A stretch of 64,000 nt of DNA from Woeseiaceae bacterium (GCA_021773095.1 JAJFKR010000006.1:218792-282791), one strand, 5' to 3'; numbered from the stretch's first letter, positions 33,113-43,462 are shown. A program made the numbers and translations. Notes: generated by a model not told the origin, from the sequence alone.

Positions 33113-33453
33113 GCAAAATCATCGAAGCGATCGAACAAGAGCAAATGGGCAAGGAAATACCGGCATTTGCTCCGGGTGACACTATCGTGGTGCAGGTTAA
33201 GGTAAAGGAAGGTACGCGTGAACGTCTGCAGGCCTTTGAGGGCGTCGTTATTGCTAAGCGCAATCGGGGCCTCAATTCTTCTTTTACCGTTCGTAAAATT
33301 TCGCACGGTGAAGGTGTTGAACGTGTATTCCAGACTTACAGTCCGGCTGTGGATTCGGTTGAGGTGAAGCGCCGGGGTGACGTACGTCGCGCCAAATTGT
33401 ATTACCTGCGCGGACTCACCGGCAAAGCGGCGAGAATCAAAGAAAAGATCTGA
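33109..33453 (+). CDS. rplS: 50S ribosomal protein L19
   Basis: This 114-residue protein carries the family motifs [32 protein letters not shown] (in part) and [25 protein letters not shown]19 sits at the 30S-50S interface. It is the last gene of the operon, overlaps trmD by 4 bp, and is followed by a strong terminator. Confidence 0.98.
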   Translation: MSKIIEAIEQEQMGKEIPAFAPGDTIVVQVKVKEGTRERLQAFEGVVIAKRNRGLNSSFTVRKISHGEGVERVFQTYSPAVDSVEVKRRGDVRRAKLYYLRGLTGKAARIKEKI

Positions 33454-33471
33454 AAAACATCAGGAAAACAT

Positions 33472-33504
33472 CGCCCTGGTCACAGCAGTGACCGGGGCGT
33501 TTTT
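33472..33504 (+). terminator. rho-independent terminator after rplS
   Basis: CGCCCTGGTCAC (33472-33483) pairs with GTGACCGGGGCG (33488-33499) across the loop AGCA, with one mismatch, followed by TTTTT. It closes the rpsP-rplS operon. Confidence 0.92.
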
Positions 33505-33507
33505 GCT

Positions 33508-33513
33508 TATAAT
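33508..33513 (+). promoter_or_regulatory. -10 element of the tatT-TRAP promoter
   Basis: A perfect TATAAT begins four bases after the rplS terminator T run and 64 bp before the lipoprotein start. No good -35 is visible at standard spacing, because that region is the terminator stem. Confidence 0.4.
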
Positions 33514-33571
33514 GCGCCACATTCAGGCACTTAATGCTGAACCATTCGCCAGGTGCGAGGTCTTTCGTGTT

Positions 33572-34420
33572 ATGAAAAAAGTTCTTCTGATGGCCGCTTT
33601 GGCTCTGCAAAGCAGTGGCTGCGCGATGATCGTGTCGAATGCCGCGTCAGGATTCTCCGACAATTTGTCCAGGGCGGTTCTGAATCAGGACGATCCTGAG
33701 CTGGTCCGTGATGGTATTCCGACATTGTTGCTGACGATGGATAGCTTCATCGAGGGCAGTCCGGACGATCCTCAACTATTGTCCGCGGGTGCGACGCTGT
33801 ATGCGACCTACGGTGCGGCGTTTGCTGAAGACGAGATTCGTGCATCCAGGCTCACAGCACGCGCGCGGCGATACGCATTGCATGCGATGTGCGTGAGTTA
33901 TGAGCCGTCCTGTGGATGGCCAGGCGCAAGCTATGACGAGTTCGTCGCGACGCTGAATGGAATCGGCAAGAACAAAGCGGATCTTCTCTATACCTACGGC
34001 TTCGCCTCACTGGCTTTCTTGCGAGCACAGACCTCGCAGGTGGATTCACTGGCTGAATTGCCACACATGGAAGCATTGTTTGATCATTACCTGAACATAA
34101 GTGGTGATGAAGTTAACAGTAGTGTCTACACCTACATGGGCATAATGCTGACCCTGCTGCCACCGTCGCTGGGCGGTGAGCCGGAACGCGCACGCGAACA
34201 CTTCGAGAAAGCGATCGCGGAATCCGGTGGTGCAGATTTGGGCGCCAAAGTTGAATACGCGCGCGGTTACGCAAAATTACTTTATGAAAGGGAGTTGCAC
34301 GACCGTTTGTTAAATGAGGTTCTGGAAGCAGATCCGAACCAGAAAGGCTTTGTATTGACCAATGTAATGGCCCAGGAAGAGGCTGCCACATTGCTTGCTG
34401 AAGCGGATGACTATTTCTGA
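33572..34420 (+). CDS. tatT: TRAP transporter-associated lipoprotein TatT
   Basis: The protein is 282 residues from the ATG of MKKVLLMAALALQSSGCAMI; the long frame upstream has no site. The lipobox S-S-G-C gives a lipidated Cys17. The rest is helical, with TPR-like repeats (ASLAFLRAQTSQVDSL, GEPERAREHFEKAIAESGG). It matches the TatT family first described in Treponema pallidum, where TatT rings bind the solute-binding protein TatP. The three TRAP genes follow at once, supporting the call. Periplasmic, probably anchored in the outer or inner membrane. Confidence 0.85.
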   Translation: MKKVLLMAALALQSSGCAMIVSNAASGFSDNLSRAVLNQDDPELVRDGIPTLLLTMDSFIEGSPDDPQLLSAGATLYATYGAAFAEDEIRASRLTARARRYALHAMCVSYEPSCGWPGASYDEFVATLNGIGKNKADLLYTYGFASLAFLRAQTSQVDSLAELPHMEALFDHYLNISGDEVNSSVYTYMGIMLTLLPPSLGGEPERAREHFEKAIAESGGADLGAKVEYARGYAKLLYERELHDRLLNEVLEADPNQKGFVLTNVMAQEEAATLLAEADDYF

Positions 34421-34466
34421 CGAATGAGTGGGGCAACGGGACGCCCGACCGCAGGATGGATAAGCC

Positions 34467-35471
34467 ATGAAAAGATTTATTTTGCCGATTGTTGTAATGA
34501 TGCTCAGTGCGCCAGCGATGGCGGTGACGTTGAAAATCGCCACAGCGACGCCGAACGGTTCGCAGTGGATGAAGGACATGCGTGCTGGCGCCGCTGAAAT
34601 CAAGCAACGCACCGAAGGTCGCGTCGTCATCAAGTATTACGGTGGTGGAGTAAAAGGCGACGATGCCAAAGTATTGGGCCAAATTCGCATTCGGCAGTTG
34701 CAGGGAGGCGCATTCACTCCCTCAGCGCTGGCTGCAAGATACTCTGACTTGAATCTCTACGGCATGCCGCTGGTTTTCGATTCGGAAGAAGAGGTTGCCT
34801 TCGTTCGTAGTCGTATGGATGCTCGGATACAGCAGGGGCTTGAGGAAGCGGGATTTGTCAATTTCGGTTTCGCGACGTCCGGATTTGCCAGCGTCATGTC
34901 GAGTACACCGGTGAGAACGCTGGCGGACCTCAAAGGCAAACGCGTCTGGGTGCCGGAAGGCGACACCATTAGCTATGCCTCGATGAAGGCGATGTCGCTG
35001 AATCCGGTGACATTGCCACTGACCGATGTCTTGACAGGCTTGCAAACGGGCTTGATCGATATTGTCGCAATACCACCGATTGTGGCATTGCTATTGCAGT
35101 GGCATACAAAAATCAAATACGTCACGGAGCTTCCGTTGGTCTACACGTATGGTTTTATGGCCATCGATAAGAAGGTGTTCGAAAAGATTAGTGCTGACGA
35201 TCAGGCGATTGTTCGTGACGTTATGACCACGATGTATCAGAACTTCGACAAGGTAAACCTGATTGATAATCAGCAGGCATTCGATGCACTGGTCAGAGCC
35301 GGCATCGAACCCACCGAGTTCGACAAGGAAGAGTTCGTCAAGGTTCGCGAATTACTGTTGGTATCCAATCTCAAGCTTGGGGCCGATGGCGCATTCACTC
35401 TTGAGTTCTATGAAGAGATGTTGCGTTACATTGACGAATATCGCAGCGAGCAAGTCGCTGCTACCGAGTAA
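34467..35471 (+). CDS. dctP: TRAP transporter solute-binding protein (DctP family)
   Basis: This 334-residue protein has a clear signal peptide (MKRFILPIVVMMLSAPAMA, cut before VTLKIATATP). DctP features are GSQWMKDMRAGAAEIKQRTEGRVVIKYYGGG and the substrate loop around KGKRVWVPEGDTISYASM. It binds a small organic acid or related solute in the periplasm. The ligand cannot be told from sequence: the usual carboxylate-binding arginine region is not clear-cut. It is 46 bp after tatT. Confidence 0.93.
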   Translation: MKRFILPIVVMMLSAPAMAVTLKIATATPNGSQWMKDMRAGAAEIKQRTEGRVVIKYYGGGVKGDDAKVLGQIRIRQLQGGAFTPSALAARYSDLNLYGMPLVFDSEEEVAFVRSRMDARIQQGLEEAGFVNFGFATSGFASVMSSTPVRTLADLKGKRVWVPEGDTISYASMKAMSLNPVTLPLTDVLTGLQTGLIDIVAIPPIVALLLQWHTKIKYVTELPLVYTYGFMAIDKKVFEKISADDQAIVRDVMTTMYQNFDKVNLIDNQQAFDALVRAGIEPTEFDKEEFVKVRELLLVSNLKLGADGAFTLEFYEEMLRYIDEYRSEQVAATE

Positions 35472-35479
35472 GCCATCCG

Positions 35480-35995
35480 GTGCAAGTAAAGCGACTTCTT
35501 GAGCGCCTCGACAAGGCGGGAACGGTTCTCGAAACGACAATGCTCGTTTCCATGCTGTTAGCGATGATGCTCGTTGCTGTTACGCAGATCGTGATGCGTG
35601 AAGTGTTTGGAACGGGATTCGGCTGGGCCGACGAAATGGTTCGCCTGATGGTCTTGTGGCTTGCGCTTGTCGGCTCGATCGCCGCCTGCCGCGAAAATCG
35701 ACATATCCGCATTGACGCCCTGTCCCAGGTGCTGCCGGATGCTGCGGTCAAAGTCATCCGGGTTCTGGTGGATGTATTTGCCGCAATTGTCTGCGGCATC
35801 ATCGCTGTTCAGGCCTGGCGCTATCTGCAGATAGAAATCGAGTATGAAGACACGGTTCTCGTCGATACACCCGCATGGATCGCGCACGCGATCATGCCGG
35901 CGGCATTTGCATTGATTTCTTACAGATTTTTGGTGACCGCGTTCAGTCAGGCGGGTGAATTCATATTCGGCACCGAGGCGGTGAGCGAAGAGTGA
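35480..35995 (+). CDS. dctQ: TRAP transporter small membrane subunit (DctQ family)
   Basis: This 171-residue protein begins at a GTG eight bases after dctP. Four hydrophobic helices lie near residues 15-37, 50-70, 88-110 and 130-150. DctQ signatures are GFGWADEMVRLMVLWLALVGSIAACREN, with the conserved W-x-E pair and R-L. It associates with DctM to form the membrane transporter. Its stop overlaps the dctM start. Confidence 0.93.
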   Translation: MQVKRLLERLDKAGTVLETTMLVSMLLAMMLVAVTQIVMREVFGTGFGWADEMVRLMVLWLALVGSIAACRENRHIRIDALSQVLPDAAVKVIRVLVDVFAAIVCGIIAVQAWRYLQIEIEYEDTVLVDTPAWIAHAIMPAAFALISYRFLVTAFSQAGEFIFGTEAVSEE

Positions 35996-37251
35996 TTATT
36001 TTCAGCATCATCCTCGCGCTTTTGGCAATCCTTGGGGCGCCACTATTCGCGGTCATCGCTGCCAGCGCGATGCTCGGATTTCACGGTCAGGATTCTGATT
36101 TGATGATCATGGCGATCGAGATTCAAAGTATCGCCAGCATGCCGTTTCTCGCCGCCATACCGCTGTTCACGTTTGCGGGTTATTTATTGAGTGAAAGCGA
36201 TGCTCCCAAACGACTGGTCCGTTTGACGGGCGCGATGCTTGGCTGGATGCCGGGTGGACTTGCGATAGTCTGTCTCGCCGCATGTGCGTTTTTCACGGCT
36301 TTCACAGGCGCATCGGGTGTGACGATCATCGCCCTCGGTGCAATCCTGTATCCGGCGTTAAAACAGGATGGCTATGGCGACAAGTTCAATCTCGGGCTGG
36401 TGACTTCGGCGGGCAGTTTGGGCTTGTTATTCGCACCGTCGTTGCCTCTCATTCTTTACGGTGTCATTGCCGAGGTTTCTATTGATAACCTGTTTCTGGC
36501 AGGCATCCTGCCGGGATTATTGATGTTGATCATGCTGTCCGGGTACAGCGTCTGGCTGAATCGCGGCATCCGCAAGCCACTGAGTTCATTTTCGATAAAA
36601 GAGGTCGGCTCGGCGTTGCTTGATTCGAATTGGGAATTGCCGCTGCCGATCGTAGTGCTCGGCGGTATCTATTCCGGTTTTTTCGCCGTGTCCGAAGCGG
36701 CAGCAATCACCGCGCTTTATGTGTTGATAATCGAGGTTGTGATTCGCCGCGAGATTCCGCTTCGAGAGTTGCCGAAGATAATGCGCTCCTCGATGGTTCT
36801 GGTTGGCGGCATCCTGATTATTTTGGGTGCCTCGGTCGCCTCCACGAGTTACATGATCGATGCGGAGATTCCGCAGCGTTTATTTGAGATCGTCGCCGGT
36901 CTGGTTAGCAGTCAAACGACGTTTCTTATCCTGTTGTTGTTTTTTCTGCTCATTCTCGGCGCAATACTCGACATATTCTCGGCGATCGTTCTCGTTGTGC
37001 CGCTGATTCTACCGATTGCGGCCGGCTACGATGTCAACGAGGTCCACCTTGGAATCGTATTCCTGGCTGCCATGCAGCTGGGTTATCTGACGCCCCCGGT
37101 CGGACTGAATCTGTTCATCGCCAGCTATCGGTTCGAAAAACCGATCATGCATGTGTATTCCGCGACCTTTCCGTTCCTGATCATATTGATGCTATCGGTT
37201 ATATTGATAACATTCCTGCCACAATTATCACTATTTTTCTTACCAGACTAG
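35992..37251 (+). CDS. dctM: TRAP transporter large permease (DctM family)
   Basis: This 419-residue membrane protein with about twelve helices begins at a GTG overlapping dctQ by 4 bp. Conserved blocks are AIPLFTFAGYLLSES, TAFTGASGVTIIALGAILYPAL, SAGSLGLLFAPSLPLILYG and LGYLTPPVGLNLFIAS. It is the Na-coupled elevator-type transporter core. The set tatT-dctP-dctQ-dctM is one complete uptake system. Confidence 0.95.
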   Translation: MIIFSIILALLAILGAPLFAVIAASAMLGFHGQDSDLMIMAIEIQSIASMPFLAAIPLFTFAGYLLSESDAPKRLVRLTGAMLGWMPGGLAIVCLAACAFFTAFTGASGVTIIALGAILYPALKQDGYGDKFNLGLVTSAGSLGLLFAPSLPLILYGVIAEVSIDNLFLAGILPGLLMLIMLSGYSVWLNRGIRKPLSSFSIKEVGSALLDSNWELPLPIVVLGGIYSGFFAVSEAAAITALYVLIIEVVIRREIPLRELPKIMRSSMVLVGGILIILGASVASTSYMIDAEIPQRLFEIVAGLVSSQTTFLILLLFFLLILGAILDIFSAIVLVVPLILPIAAGYDVNEVHLGIVFLAAMQLGYLTPPVGLNLFIASYRFEKPIMHVYSATFPFLIILMLSVILITFLPQLSLFFLPD

Positions 37252-37261
37252 TCCTGCTTAC

Positions 37262-38350
37262 ATGAGATACAGTGTAAACCGATCCGCGGCTCTGGCCGCT
37301 GTGTGTTTCTTGCCAGCTATGGGCTGGGCGCTGGACGATATCGAGTTGCCAGCAGGTTTTTATATCGAGGAGTATGCATCCGTCCCCAATGCGCGTTCAC
37401 TCGCGCTGGGTGCTGATGGAACGGTTTTCGTTTCGAATCGCAGTGGCCGGTCGGTGTATGCGGTCGTCGATGATGACGCGGGGACCCGAACGATAGAATT
37501 GCTGGATCGGCTGAAGACGCCCAACGGGATCACGTTTCATGACGGTGACCTGTATGTAGCGGAGTTGAATCGAGTAACACGCTACAGGGATATAGAATCG
37601 AACCTACGTGCTGTACCAGATGCCGAAGTGCTGGATATAGATCTACCATCGAGGCGACATCATGGGTGGCGCTACATGGGATTCGGCCCCGACGACAAGC
37701 TGTACATTAGTATCGGATCACCCTGCAATATCTGCGAGGAAGACGGATTCGGGCGCATCATTCGCATGAACGCGGACGGCAGCGGGCGCGAGACGTACGT
37801 AGAAGGAATCCGCAACTCGGTAGGCTTTACCTGGCAGCCCGAAACGGGTGACCTGTGGTTTACCGATAATGGCCGTGACATGCTGGGCGATGACCTGCCT
37901 CCCGATGAGTTGAATCACGTCACTTTGCAAGGGCAACATTTCGGCTTTCCCTACTGCCATGCCGGTGAATTGCCGGATCCCAAATTTGGTCCGGGCAACG
38001 ATTGTACTGACTATCGTGCGCCAGCCCGGAAGCTCGGAGCACACGTGGCGCCGTTGGGCCTGACGTTTTACACCGGTAAACTGTTTCCGGCTGAATACCG
38101 CGGGCAAATATTTATCGCAGAACACGGTTCGTGGAATCGGTCAAAGAAAACAGGCTACCGCATTACGCTGGTACGGCTCGAAAATGGCGTGCCGGTCAGT
38201 TACGAGCCGTTCGCAACCGGTTGGCTGCAAAATGAATCCGTGTCCGGCCGGCCCGTGGACCTGTTAGTACTGGCGGACGGGTCCCTCCTGGTCAGCGATG
38301 ACCATGCGGGAAAACTGTACCGAATTGGTTACACTGAAGATAAGAATTAA
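37262..38350 (+). CDS. exported PQQ-dependent sugar dehydrogenase-like (sorbosone dehydrogenase) protein
   Basis: This 362-residue protein has a signal peptide cut near GWA-LDD. The six-bladed beta-propeller fold is indicated by repeats such as ARSLALGADGTVFVSNR, WRYMGFGPDDKLYISIGSPCNIC, IRNSVGFTWQPETGDLWFTDNGRDMLGDDLPPDELN (in part) and GQIFIAEHGSWNRS. These are hallmarks of the glucose/sorbosone dehydrogenase family, whose members bind PQQ and Ca. The substrate is unknown. It lies 10 bp after dctM and could be part of the same transcript. Confidence 0.86.
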   Translation: MRYSVNRSAALAAVCFLPAMGWALDDIELPAGFYIEEYASVPNARSLALGADGTVFVSNRSGRSVYAVVDDDAGTRTIELLDRLKTPNGITFHDGDLYVAELNRVTRYRDIESNLRAVPDAEVLDIDLPSRRHHGWRYMGFGPDDKLYISIGSPCNICEEDGFGRIIRMNADGSGRETYVEGIRNSVGFTWQPETGDLWFTDNGRDMLGDDLPPDELNHVTLQGQHFGFPYCHAGELPDPKFGPGNDCTDYRAPARKLGAHVAPLGLTFYTGKLFPAEYRGQIFIAEHGSWNRSKKTGYRITLVRLENGVPVSYEPFATGWLQNESVSGRPVDLLVLADGSLLVSDDHAGKLYRIGYTEDKN

Positions 38351-38361
38351 GGAAACAACCT

Positions 38362-40215
38362 ATGAGTAGCAGTAATTTCCTGGTGAGACTGATCTCAAGC
38401 CTCTGGCGTGGCGCGGACGGTGTCAGAAAGATTTTGCACTTGTTGTTGCTGGTCGCATTGTTTCTCGTGTTTTTCGGCGCGATATCCGGGTCATCGCCGA
38501 TGTTGCCGCAGCAGGCTGCATTATTTATCCAGCCGGCAGGTCCGCTGGTCGATCAGTTAAATGGTGATCCTTACGACAGAGCACTGGCCGAGCTACTGGA
38601 CGATGCTCCGCCGCAGACCCTGGTGCAGGATGTGATTGATGCGCTGGCATTTGCGAAAGACGATGACCGGATATCGGCAGTACACCTTGAATTGAGTGCG
38701 TTGGGTGGAGGCGGACTCAGCAAGTTACGCCGCATTGGCGTCGCGATCGACGACTTCAGGGAATCCGGGAAACCGGTTATTGCCAGCGCCGATTATTACA
38801 GCCAGTCGGCCTACCATCTGGCCGCTCACGCCGATGAGCTTTACATGCATCCGGAAGGCATGGTTTTCCTACAGGGCTACGGCGGCTTCAGGAGTTACTA
38901 TAAAGACGCGATAGATACCTTGCGGCTGGATTGGAACGTATTTCGCGTTGGTACGCACAAGTCTTTCGTAGAACCCTATACCCGTATGGATATGTCACCG
39001 GAAGATCGGGAGTCGCGCACTCGACTGATCGGACAGTTCTGGACGATGTTTCAGCAGGACGTTGAAGCAGCACGCGGATTACCGGAGGGCACGATCGACG
39101 ATTTTGCTCAGAATCTCGTCGCACGCGTTGCGGCGGCTGACGGTGATATCGCGATCGCGGCGAATGAGGCGGGTCTGGTTGATCAGTTACTCAGTCACGG
39201 TGAGCTGCGAGGCGTATTAATCGGATACGCTGGCGAGGATTCCGAAGACAGTACAGAGTATTCGTCGGTCCATTCATCCGATTATCTTGCCAATATGCGA
39301 ATGCTGCACAGCGATGACGTGCAGGATGAAAATGTGGCCGTCATTGTCGCTGTTGGCACGATCCTGAATGGAACGCAATCGTCCGGCAGTATCGGTGGCG
39401 ATTCAACAGCCGCGCTGCTGCGTCGGGCATTATCCGACGATTCAGTCAAAGCCGTTGTTCTGCGCGTCGACAGTCCGGGCGGAAGCGTGTTCGCATCCGA
39501 GGTCATCGCGCAGGAGATTCAGGCATTGCAGGCTGCCGGGAAACCCGTCGTGGCGTCGATGGGCAGTGTTGCTGCCTCCGGTGGTTACTGGATTTCCGTT
39601 GTTGCCGACAAGATTATTGCCAGCCCGGCAACAGTGACCGGGTCAATCGGTGTTTTCGGAATGTTTCCGACCTATCAGCGGACGCTGGATGCAGTCGGCG
39701 TAACAACGGATGGTGTCGGCACGACGCCGTGGGCGGGCCAGTTACGTCCCGACCGCGCGATGTCCGAACCTATGAAGGAACTGTTCCAGCTGATCATCAA
39801 CGACACCTACGATGACTTCATTTCCGGCGTTGCGGATCAACGTACAATGGAAAAGGGTTTTGTAGATAGCGTCGCGCAAGGACAGGTCTGGACCGGTCAG
39901 GATGCGCTTGAACATGGCCTCGTCGATGAACTGGGTACGTATGAGGATTCTGTACGGCTTGCAGCCGAGCTTGCAGGGCTTGCCGAAGATGAGTACGGCC
40001 GGAAACTGATCGAAACGAGTTTGTCGCCAACAGAGCAAATGGTATTGGATTTTCTCGCACTGTCACAAAATTTCGGCATTGACATAGAGACCCTCGTCAC
40101 AGGGCCTTCTGCGTTGGAGTCATTTGCCGGCAAGCTGCAGGAGCTCCTGGCCGGATTGGCGCAATTCAACGATCCGAAAGGTATTTATTCACACTGCTTC
40201 TGCGAGATCGATTAG
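38362..40215 (+). CDS. sppA: signal peptide peptidase SppA, long (67K) type
   Basis: This 617-residue protein has one N-terminal membrane helix (about 24-45, ILHLLLLVALFLVFFGAI). Two S49 domains follow. The catalytic lysine lies in GTHKSFVEPYTRMDMS in the first, and the serine in ASMGSVAASGGYWIS in the second, matching the K209/S409 split dyad of E. coli SppA. It degrades cleaved signal peptides in the inner membrane. It starts 11 bp after the sorbosone-dehydrogenase-like gene and abuts the DUF1028 gene. Confidence 0.95.
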   Translation: MSSSNFLVRLISSLWRGADGVRKILHLLLLVALFLVFFGAISGSSPMLPQQAALFIQPAGPLVDQLNGDPYDRALAELLDDAPPQTLVQDVIDALAFAKDDDRISAVHLELSALGGGGLSKLRRIGVAIDDFRESGKPVIASADYYSQSAYHLAAHADELYMHPEGMVFLQGYGGFRSYYKDAIDTLRLDWNVFRVGTHKSFVEPYTRMDMSPEDRESRTRLIGQFWTMFQQDVEAARGLPEGTIDDFAQNLVARVAAADGDIAIAANEAGLVDQLLSHGELRGVLIGYAGEDSEDSTEYSSVHSSDYLANMRMLHSDDVQDENVAVIVAVGTILNGTQSSGSIGGDSTAALLRRALSDDSVKAVVLRVDSPGGSVFASEVIAQEIQALQAAGKPVVASMGSVAASGGYWISVVADKIIASPATVTGSIGVFGMFPTYQRTLDAVGVTTDGVGTTPWAGQLRPDRAMSEPMKELFQLIINDTYDDFISGVADQRTMEKGFVDSVAQGQVWTGQDALEHGLVDELGTYEDSVRLAAELAGLAEDEYGRKLIETSLSPTEQMVLDFLALSQNFGIDIETLVTGPSALESFAGKLQELLAGLAQFNDPKGIYSHCFCEID

Positions 40216-41214
40216 ATGAGAAAGCTACTCTGGCTCGTCCTGGTATTCACGTTATGCATGCCAGCAATCGCCGGGTCTGATACCGGCGAGAAACCACGTC
40301 GACCGGTCAACACCTATTCGATCGTCGCGAGAGATGCCGCTACCGGTCAAATGGGAGCCGCCGTCCAGTCGCACTGGTTTTCGGTTGGATCGGGCGTGAT
40401 ATGGGCGGAGCCCGGTATCGGCGCCGTTGCAACACAATCATTTACGGACCCGAGTTACGGGCCGCTGGGCCTGCACCTGATGCGCGCGGGAAAAGACGCG
40501 AATGCCGCACTGCAGGCGTTGCTGGTGGCGGATGAACACATCGACGTTCGGCAGGTTGGCATGGTCGATAGCGACGGAGTGGTTGCGAATCACACCGGCG
40601 AGAACGCGATTATCGAGCATTGCGACATCACAGGCGCGGGATTCACGGTCCAGGCGAACCTGATGTGGAAACCCACCGTTTGCACGGCGATGCTTGCGGC
40701 CTACGAAGAAAGCGAAGGCGATCTTGCTGCGAGAATGATGGCGGCGCTGGAAGCGGCTCAGGGCGAGGGTGGCGATATTCGTGGTCGCCAGTCGGCAGCA
40801 ATGCTGGTCGTTAGCGGAGATGCAAATCTACCCGCGTGGGGCGGTCGGATCTTTGACTTGCGTGTTGAGGATCACGAGGCGCCGCTCGAAGAACTTCGTC
40901 GGTTACTGGTCACGGCTCGCGCATACAACCTCATGAACGAAGGTGATGCGCATATGACTAACGGGGAGGTTGATAAGGCCATTATCGCCTATAGCAGCGC
41001 TGAAGCCCTGGTACCCGATAGCCATGAGATGATTTTCTGGCATGCGGCGACACTGGCTGCCGAAGGCCGGGTCGATGAGTCGCTGCCATTGTTCGAAAAA
41101 GCCTTCGAGCTGTGGCCGCTGTGGCGAGAGCTGGTGCAGCGATTACCGGAGGCCGGATTGCTGCCGGATGATCCCAGGCTAATGGCGAAAATACTCGCCG
41201 TCGCGATCGAGTAG
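40216..41214 (+). CDS. exported DUF1028 (Ntn-hydrolase-like) protein with C-terminal helical region
   Basis: The protein has 332 residues and a signal peptide (LLWLVLVFTLCMPAIA). The DUF1028 domain covers about 32-235: TYSIVARDAATGQMGAAVQSHWFSVGSGV, GAVATQSFTDPSYGPLGL and RQSAAMLVVSG. This family has a proteasome-like Ntn fold of unknown activity. The last 100 residues look like two TPR-type helical hairpins (EGDAHMTNGEVDKAIIAYSSAEAL, EGRVDESLPLFEKAFELWP). The start immediately follows the sppA stop. Confidence 0.85.
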   Translation: MRKLLWLVLVFTLCMPAIAGSDTGEKPRRPVNTYSIVARDAATGQMGAAVQSHWFSVGSGVIWAEPGIGAVATQSFTDPSYGPLGLHLMRAGKDANAALQALLVADEHIDVRQVGMVDSDGVVANHTGENAIIEHCDITGAGFTVQANLMWKPTVCTAMLAAYEESEGDLAARMMAALEAAQGEGGDIRGRQSAAMLVVSGDANLPAWGGRIFDLRVEDHEAPLEELRRLLVTARAYNLMNEGDAHMTNGEVDKAIIAYSSAEALVPDSHEMIFWHAATLAAEGRVDESLPLFEKAFELWPLWRELVQRLPEAGLLPDDPRLMAKILAVAIE

Positions 41215-41231
41215 GCAATAACAGACGCCCA

Positions 41232-42257
41232 TTAGCTCCAGTTCAGGATGACTTTGCCGGTCTGCCCGGATTCCATGAGTTCAAACGCGGGCAGGTATTC
41301 GTCGATCGGGAAGTGGTGCGTAATAACCGGCTCGATATTCAGGCCGCTCTGCAACATGCTCGACATCTTGTACCAGGTCTCAAACATTTCGCGGCCATAA
41401 ATACCTTTGAGCTCGAGACCCTTGAAGATGACGTCATTCCAGTTGATTGACGTATCGTTGGGCAGAATGCCGAGCATTGCTACTTTGCCGCCGTGATGCA
41501 TGGTCCGCAACAGGTCGCGAAATGCCTGCGGGTTACCTGACATTTCCATGCCAACGTCGAAGCCTTCTTCCATGCGGAGCTCGAGCATGGTTTTGTCCAG
41601 CAAGTCGGTGCTGACGTTGACTGCAGCCGTCGCGCCCATTTTTCTCGCCAGTTCCAGTCGGTAATCATTGACGTCCGTAACTACAACATGTCGCGCACCG
41701 GCGTATCTGGCTATGGCGACGGCCATGATACCGATGGGCCCCGCCCCTGTGATCAGTACATCCTCACCGACGAGGTCGAATGACAATGCGGTATGTGTTG
41801 CGTTGCCCAAGGGATCCAGTATGGATGCCATGTCGTCATCAATGGCGTCAGGAAGCTTAAATACGTTGAATGCCGGAACCGACAAGTATTCCGCGAACGA
41901 ACCGGGACGATTCACGCCAATCCCAACCGTGTTCATGCACAAATGACGGCGACCGGCGCGACAATTGCGGCAAACGCCGCAGGTAATGTGTCCTTCCGCC
42001 GAGACTCGATCGCCAAGCTCAAAGCCGCGCACTTCAATTCCCATCTCCACGATTTCACCGCAGAACTCGTGACCCACTGCGAGCGGTACCGGAATCGTCG
42101 CCTGAGCCCAGTCGTCCCATTTGAATATGTGGATGTCGGTGCCGCAAATCGCCGTGCTCTTTATCCTGATCAATACATCGTTGTGGCCGACATCCGGTTT
42201 ATCGATGTCCTGCATCCATATACCGCGTTCGGCCTTGGCTTTTACCAGTGCTTTCAT
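41232..42257 (-). CDS. tdh: L-threonine 3-dehydrogenase
   Basis: This 341-residue zinc MDR dehydrogenase has catalytic zinc ligands in [11 protein letters not shown] and [10 protein letters not shown], structural zinc cysteines in [15 protein letters not shown], and a Rossmann motif [20 protein letters not shown]. It oxidises L-threonine with NAD to 2-amino-3-ketobutyrate. Its start overlaps the kbl stop by 4 bp, so the two enzymes convert threonine plus CoA to glycine and acetyl-CoA. Confidence 0.97.
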   Translation of the reverse strand: MKALVKAKAERGIWMQDIDKPDVGHNDVLIRIKSTAICGTDIHIFKWDDWAQATIPVPLAVGHEFCGEIVEMGIEVRGFELGDRVSAEGHITCGVCRNCRAGRRHLCMNTVGIGVNRPGSFAEYLSVPAFNVFKLPDAIDDDMASILDPLGNATHTALSFDLVGEDVLITGAGPIGIMAVAIARYAGARHVVVTDVNDYRLELARKMGATAAVNVSTDLLDKTMLELRMEEGFDVGMEMSGNPQAFRDLLRTMHHGGKVAMLGILPNDTSINWNDVIFKGLELKGIYGREMFETWYKMSSMLQSGLNIEPVITHHFPIDEYLPAFELMESGQTGKVILNWS

Positions 42258-43462
42258 AGCTTGTCCTGGATAACGTTCAGTTCACGGCCGACCTCGGTAA
42301 ATGCATCGATCGCTGTGTCGAGTTGTTCGCGTGTTAGTCCGGCGGACATCTGTGTCCGGATTCTGGCCTGGCCTTTCGGCACCACAGGGAATGAGAAGCC
42401 GACGACATAGACACCGCACTCGAGCAGCCTGTCGGCCATTCGGGTAGCGAGCATTGCGTCACCGAGCATCACCGGAATTATCGGATGTTCACCAGGCTTC
42501 AGGTCGAAACCGCGCGCAGTCATTTTTTCGCGGAAATACGCCGCATTGCTGTGCAATTGTTGCTGCAGGGAATTATCACGCTCGAGCAGGTCGAGAACGG
42601 CGATGGAGCTTGCAGCAATCATCGGTGCGACGGAATTTGAGAACAGGTAGGGGCGAGATCGTTGCCGCAACCAGCCGATAACTTCCTTGCGACCGGAGGT
42701 GTAGCCACCGGATGCACCGCCCAGTGCTTTGCCGAGCGTGCCGGTAATAATGTCAATGCGTCCCATCACGCCCCGGTACTCGTGTGTGCCGCGACCGTTT
42801 TCGCCGAGAAATCCGGCAGCGTGGCAGTCATCTATCATTGTCATGGCATCATAGTTGTCCGCGAGATCGCAGATCTTGTCGAGGCTGGCGATTGTGCCAT
42901 CCATCGAGAATACGCCGTCGCTGACGACAAGCCGGTTGTTGGTATTCGCAGCGTCTTTGAGTTGCGCCTCGAGATCCTGCATATCGTTATTGGCGTAGCG
43001 AAACCGCTGAGCCTTACACAGTCGGATACCGTCGATAATGCTGGCATGATTCAGCGCATCACTGATCACCGCATCCTCGGCTCCGAGCAATGTTTCAAAG
43101 AGACCGCCATTGGCATCGAAACAGGATGGATACAGAATAGTGTCCTCAGTGCCGAGAAAGGCGCTGATGCGATCTTCCAGTTGTTTGTGGATCGTTTGCG
43201 TGCCGCAAATAAAACGTACCGACGCCATGCCATAGCCGAACTCATCGAGTGCCTTGTGGGCTGCGGCGATGACCTCAGGATGATTGGCCAGCCCGAGATA
43301 GTTATTTGCGCAGAGATTTAGAACCTCTCGACTGTCTCCATTGGAGCTGACATTGATCGCCGCCTGCTGCGGACCTGCGATCAGCCTTTCAGACTTGAAC
43401 AGACCTTCATTCTTAAGGGCTTCGGTCTGCTTTGCGAGTGAATTGAAAAAGGATTCCGACAC
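42254..43462 (-). CDS. kbl: 2-amino-3-ketobutyrate CoA ligase (glycine C-acetyltransferase)
   Basis: This 402-residue PLP enzyme of the alpha-oxoamine synthase family shows [46 protein letters not shown] and the PLP-lysine segment [19 protein letters not shown]. It cleaves the Tdh product to glycine and acetyl-CoA. It is the first gene of the kbl-tdh pair; the glycine made could feed SdaA-linked serine use or the GcvR-controlled cleavage system. Confidence 0.97.
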   Translation of the reverse strand: MSESFFNSLAKQTEALKNEGLFKSERLIAGPQQAAINVSSNGDSREVLNLCANNYLGLANHPEVIAAAHKALDEFGYGMASVRFICGTQTIHKQLEDRISAFLGTEDTILYPSCFDANGGLFETLLGAEDAVISDALNHASIIDGIRLCKAQRFRYANNDMQDLEAQLKDAANTNNRLVVSDGVFSMDGTIASLDKICDLADNYDAMTMIDDCHAAGFLGENGRGTHEYRGVMGRIDIITGTLGKALGGASGGYTSGRKEVIGWLRQRSRPYLFSNSVAPMIAASSIAVLDLLERDNSLQQQLHSNAAYFREKMTARGFDLKPGEHPIIPVMLGDAMLATRMADRLLECGVYVVGFSFPVVPKGQARIRTQMSAGLTREQLDTAIDAFTEVGRELNVIQDKL

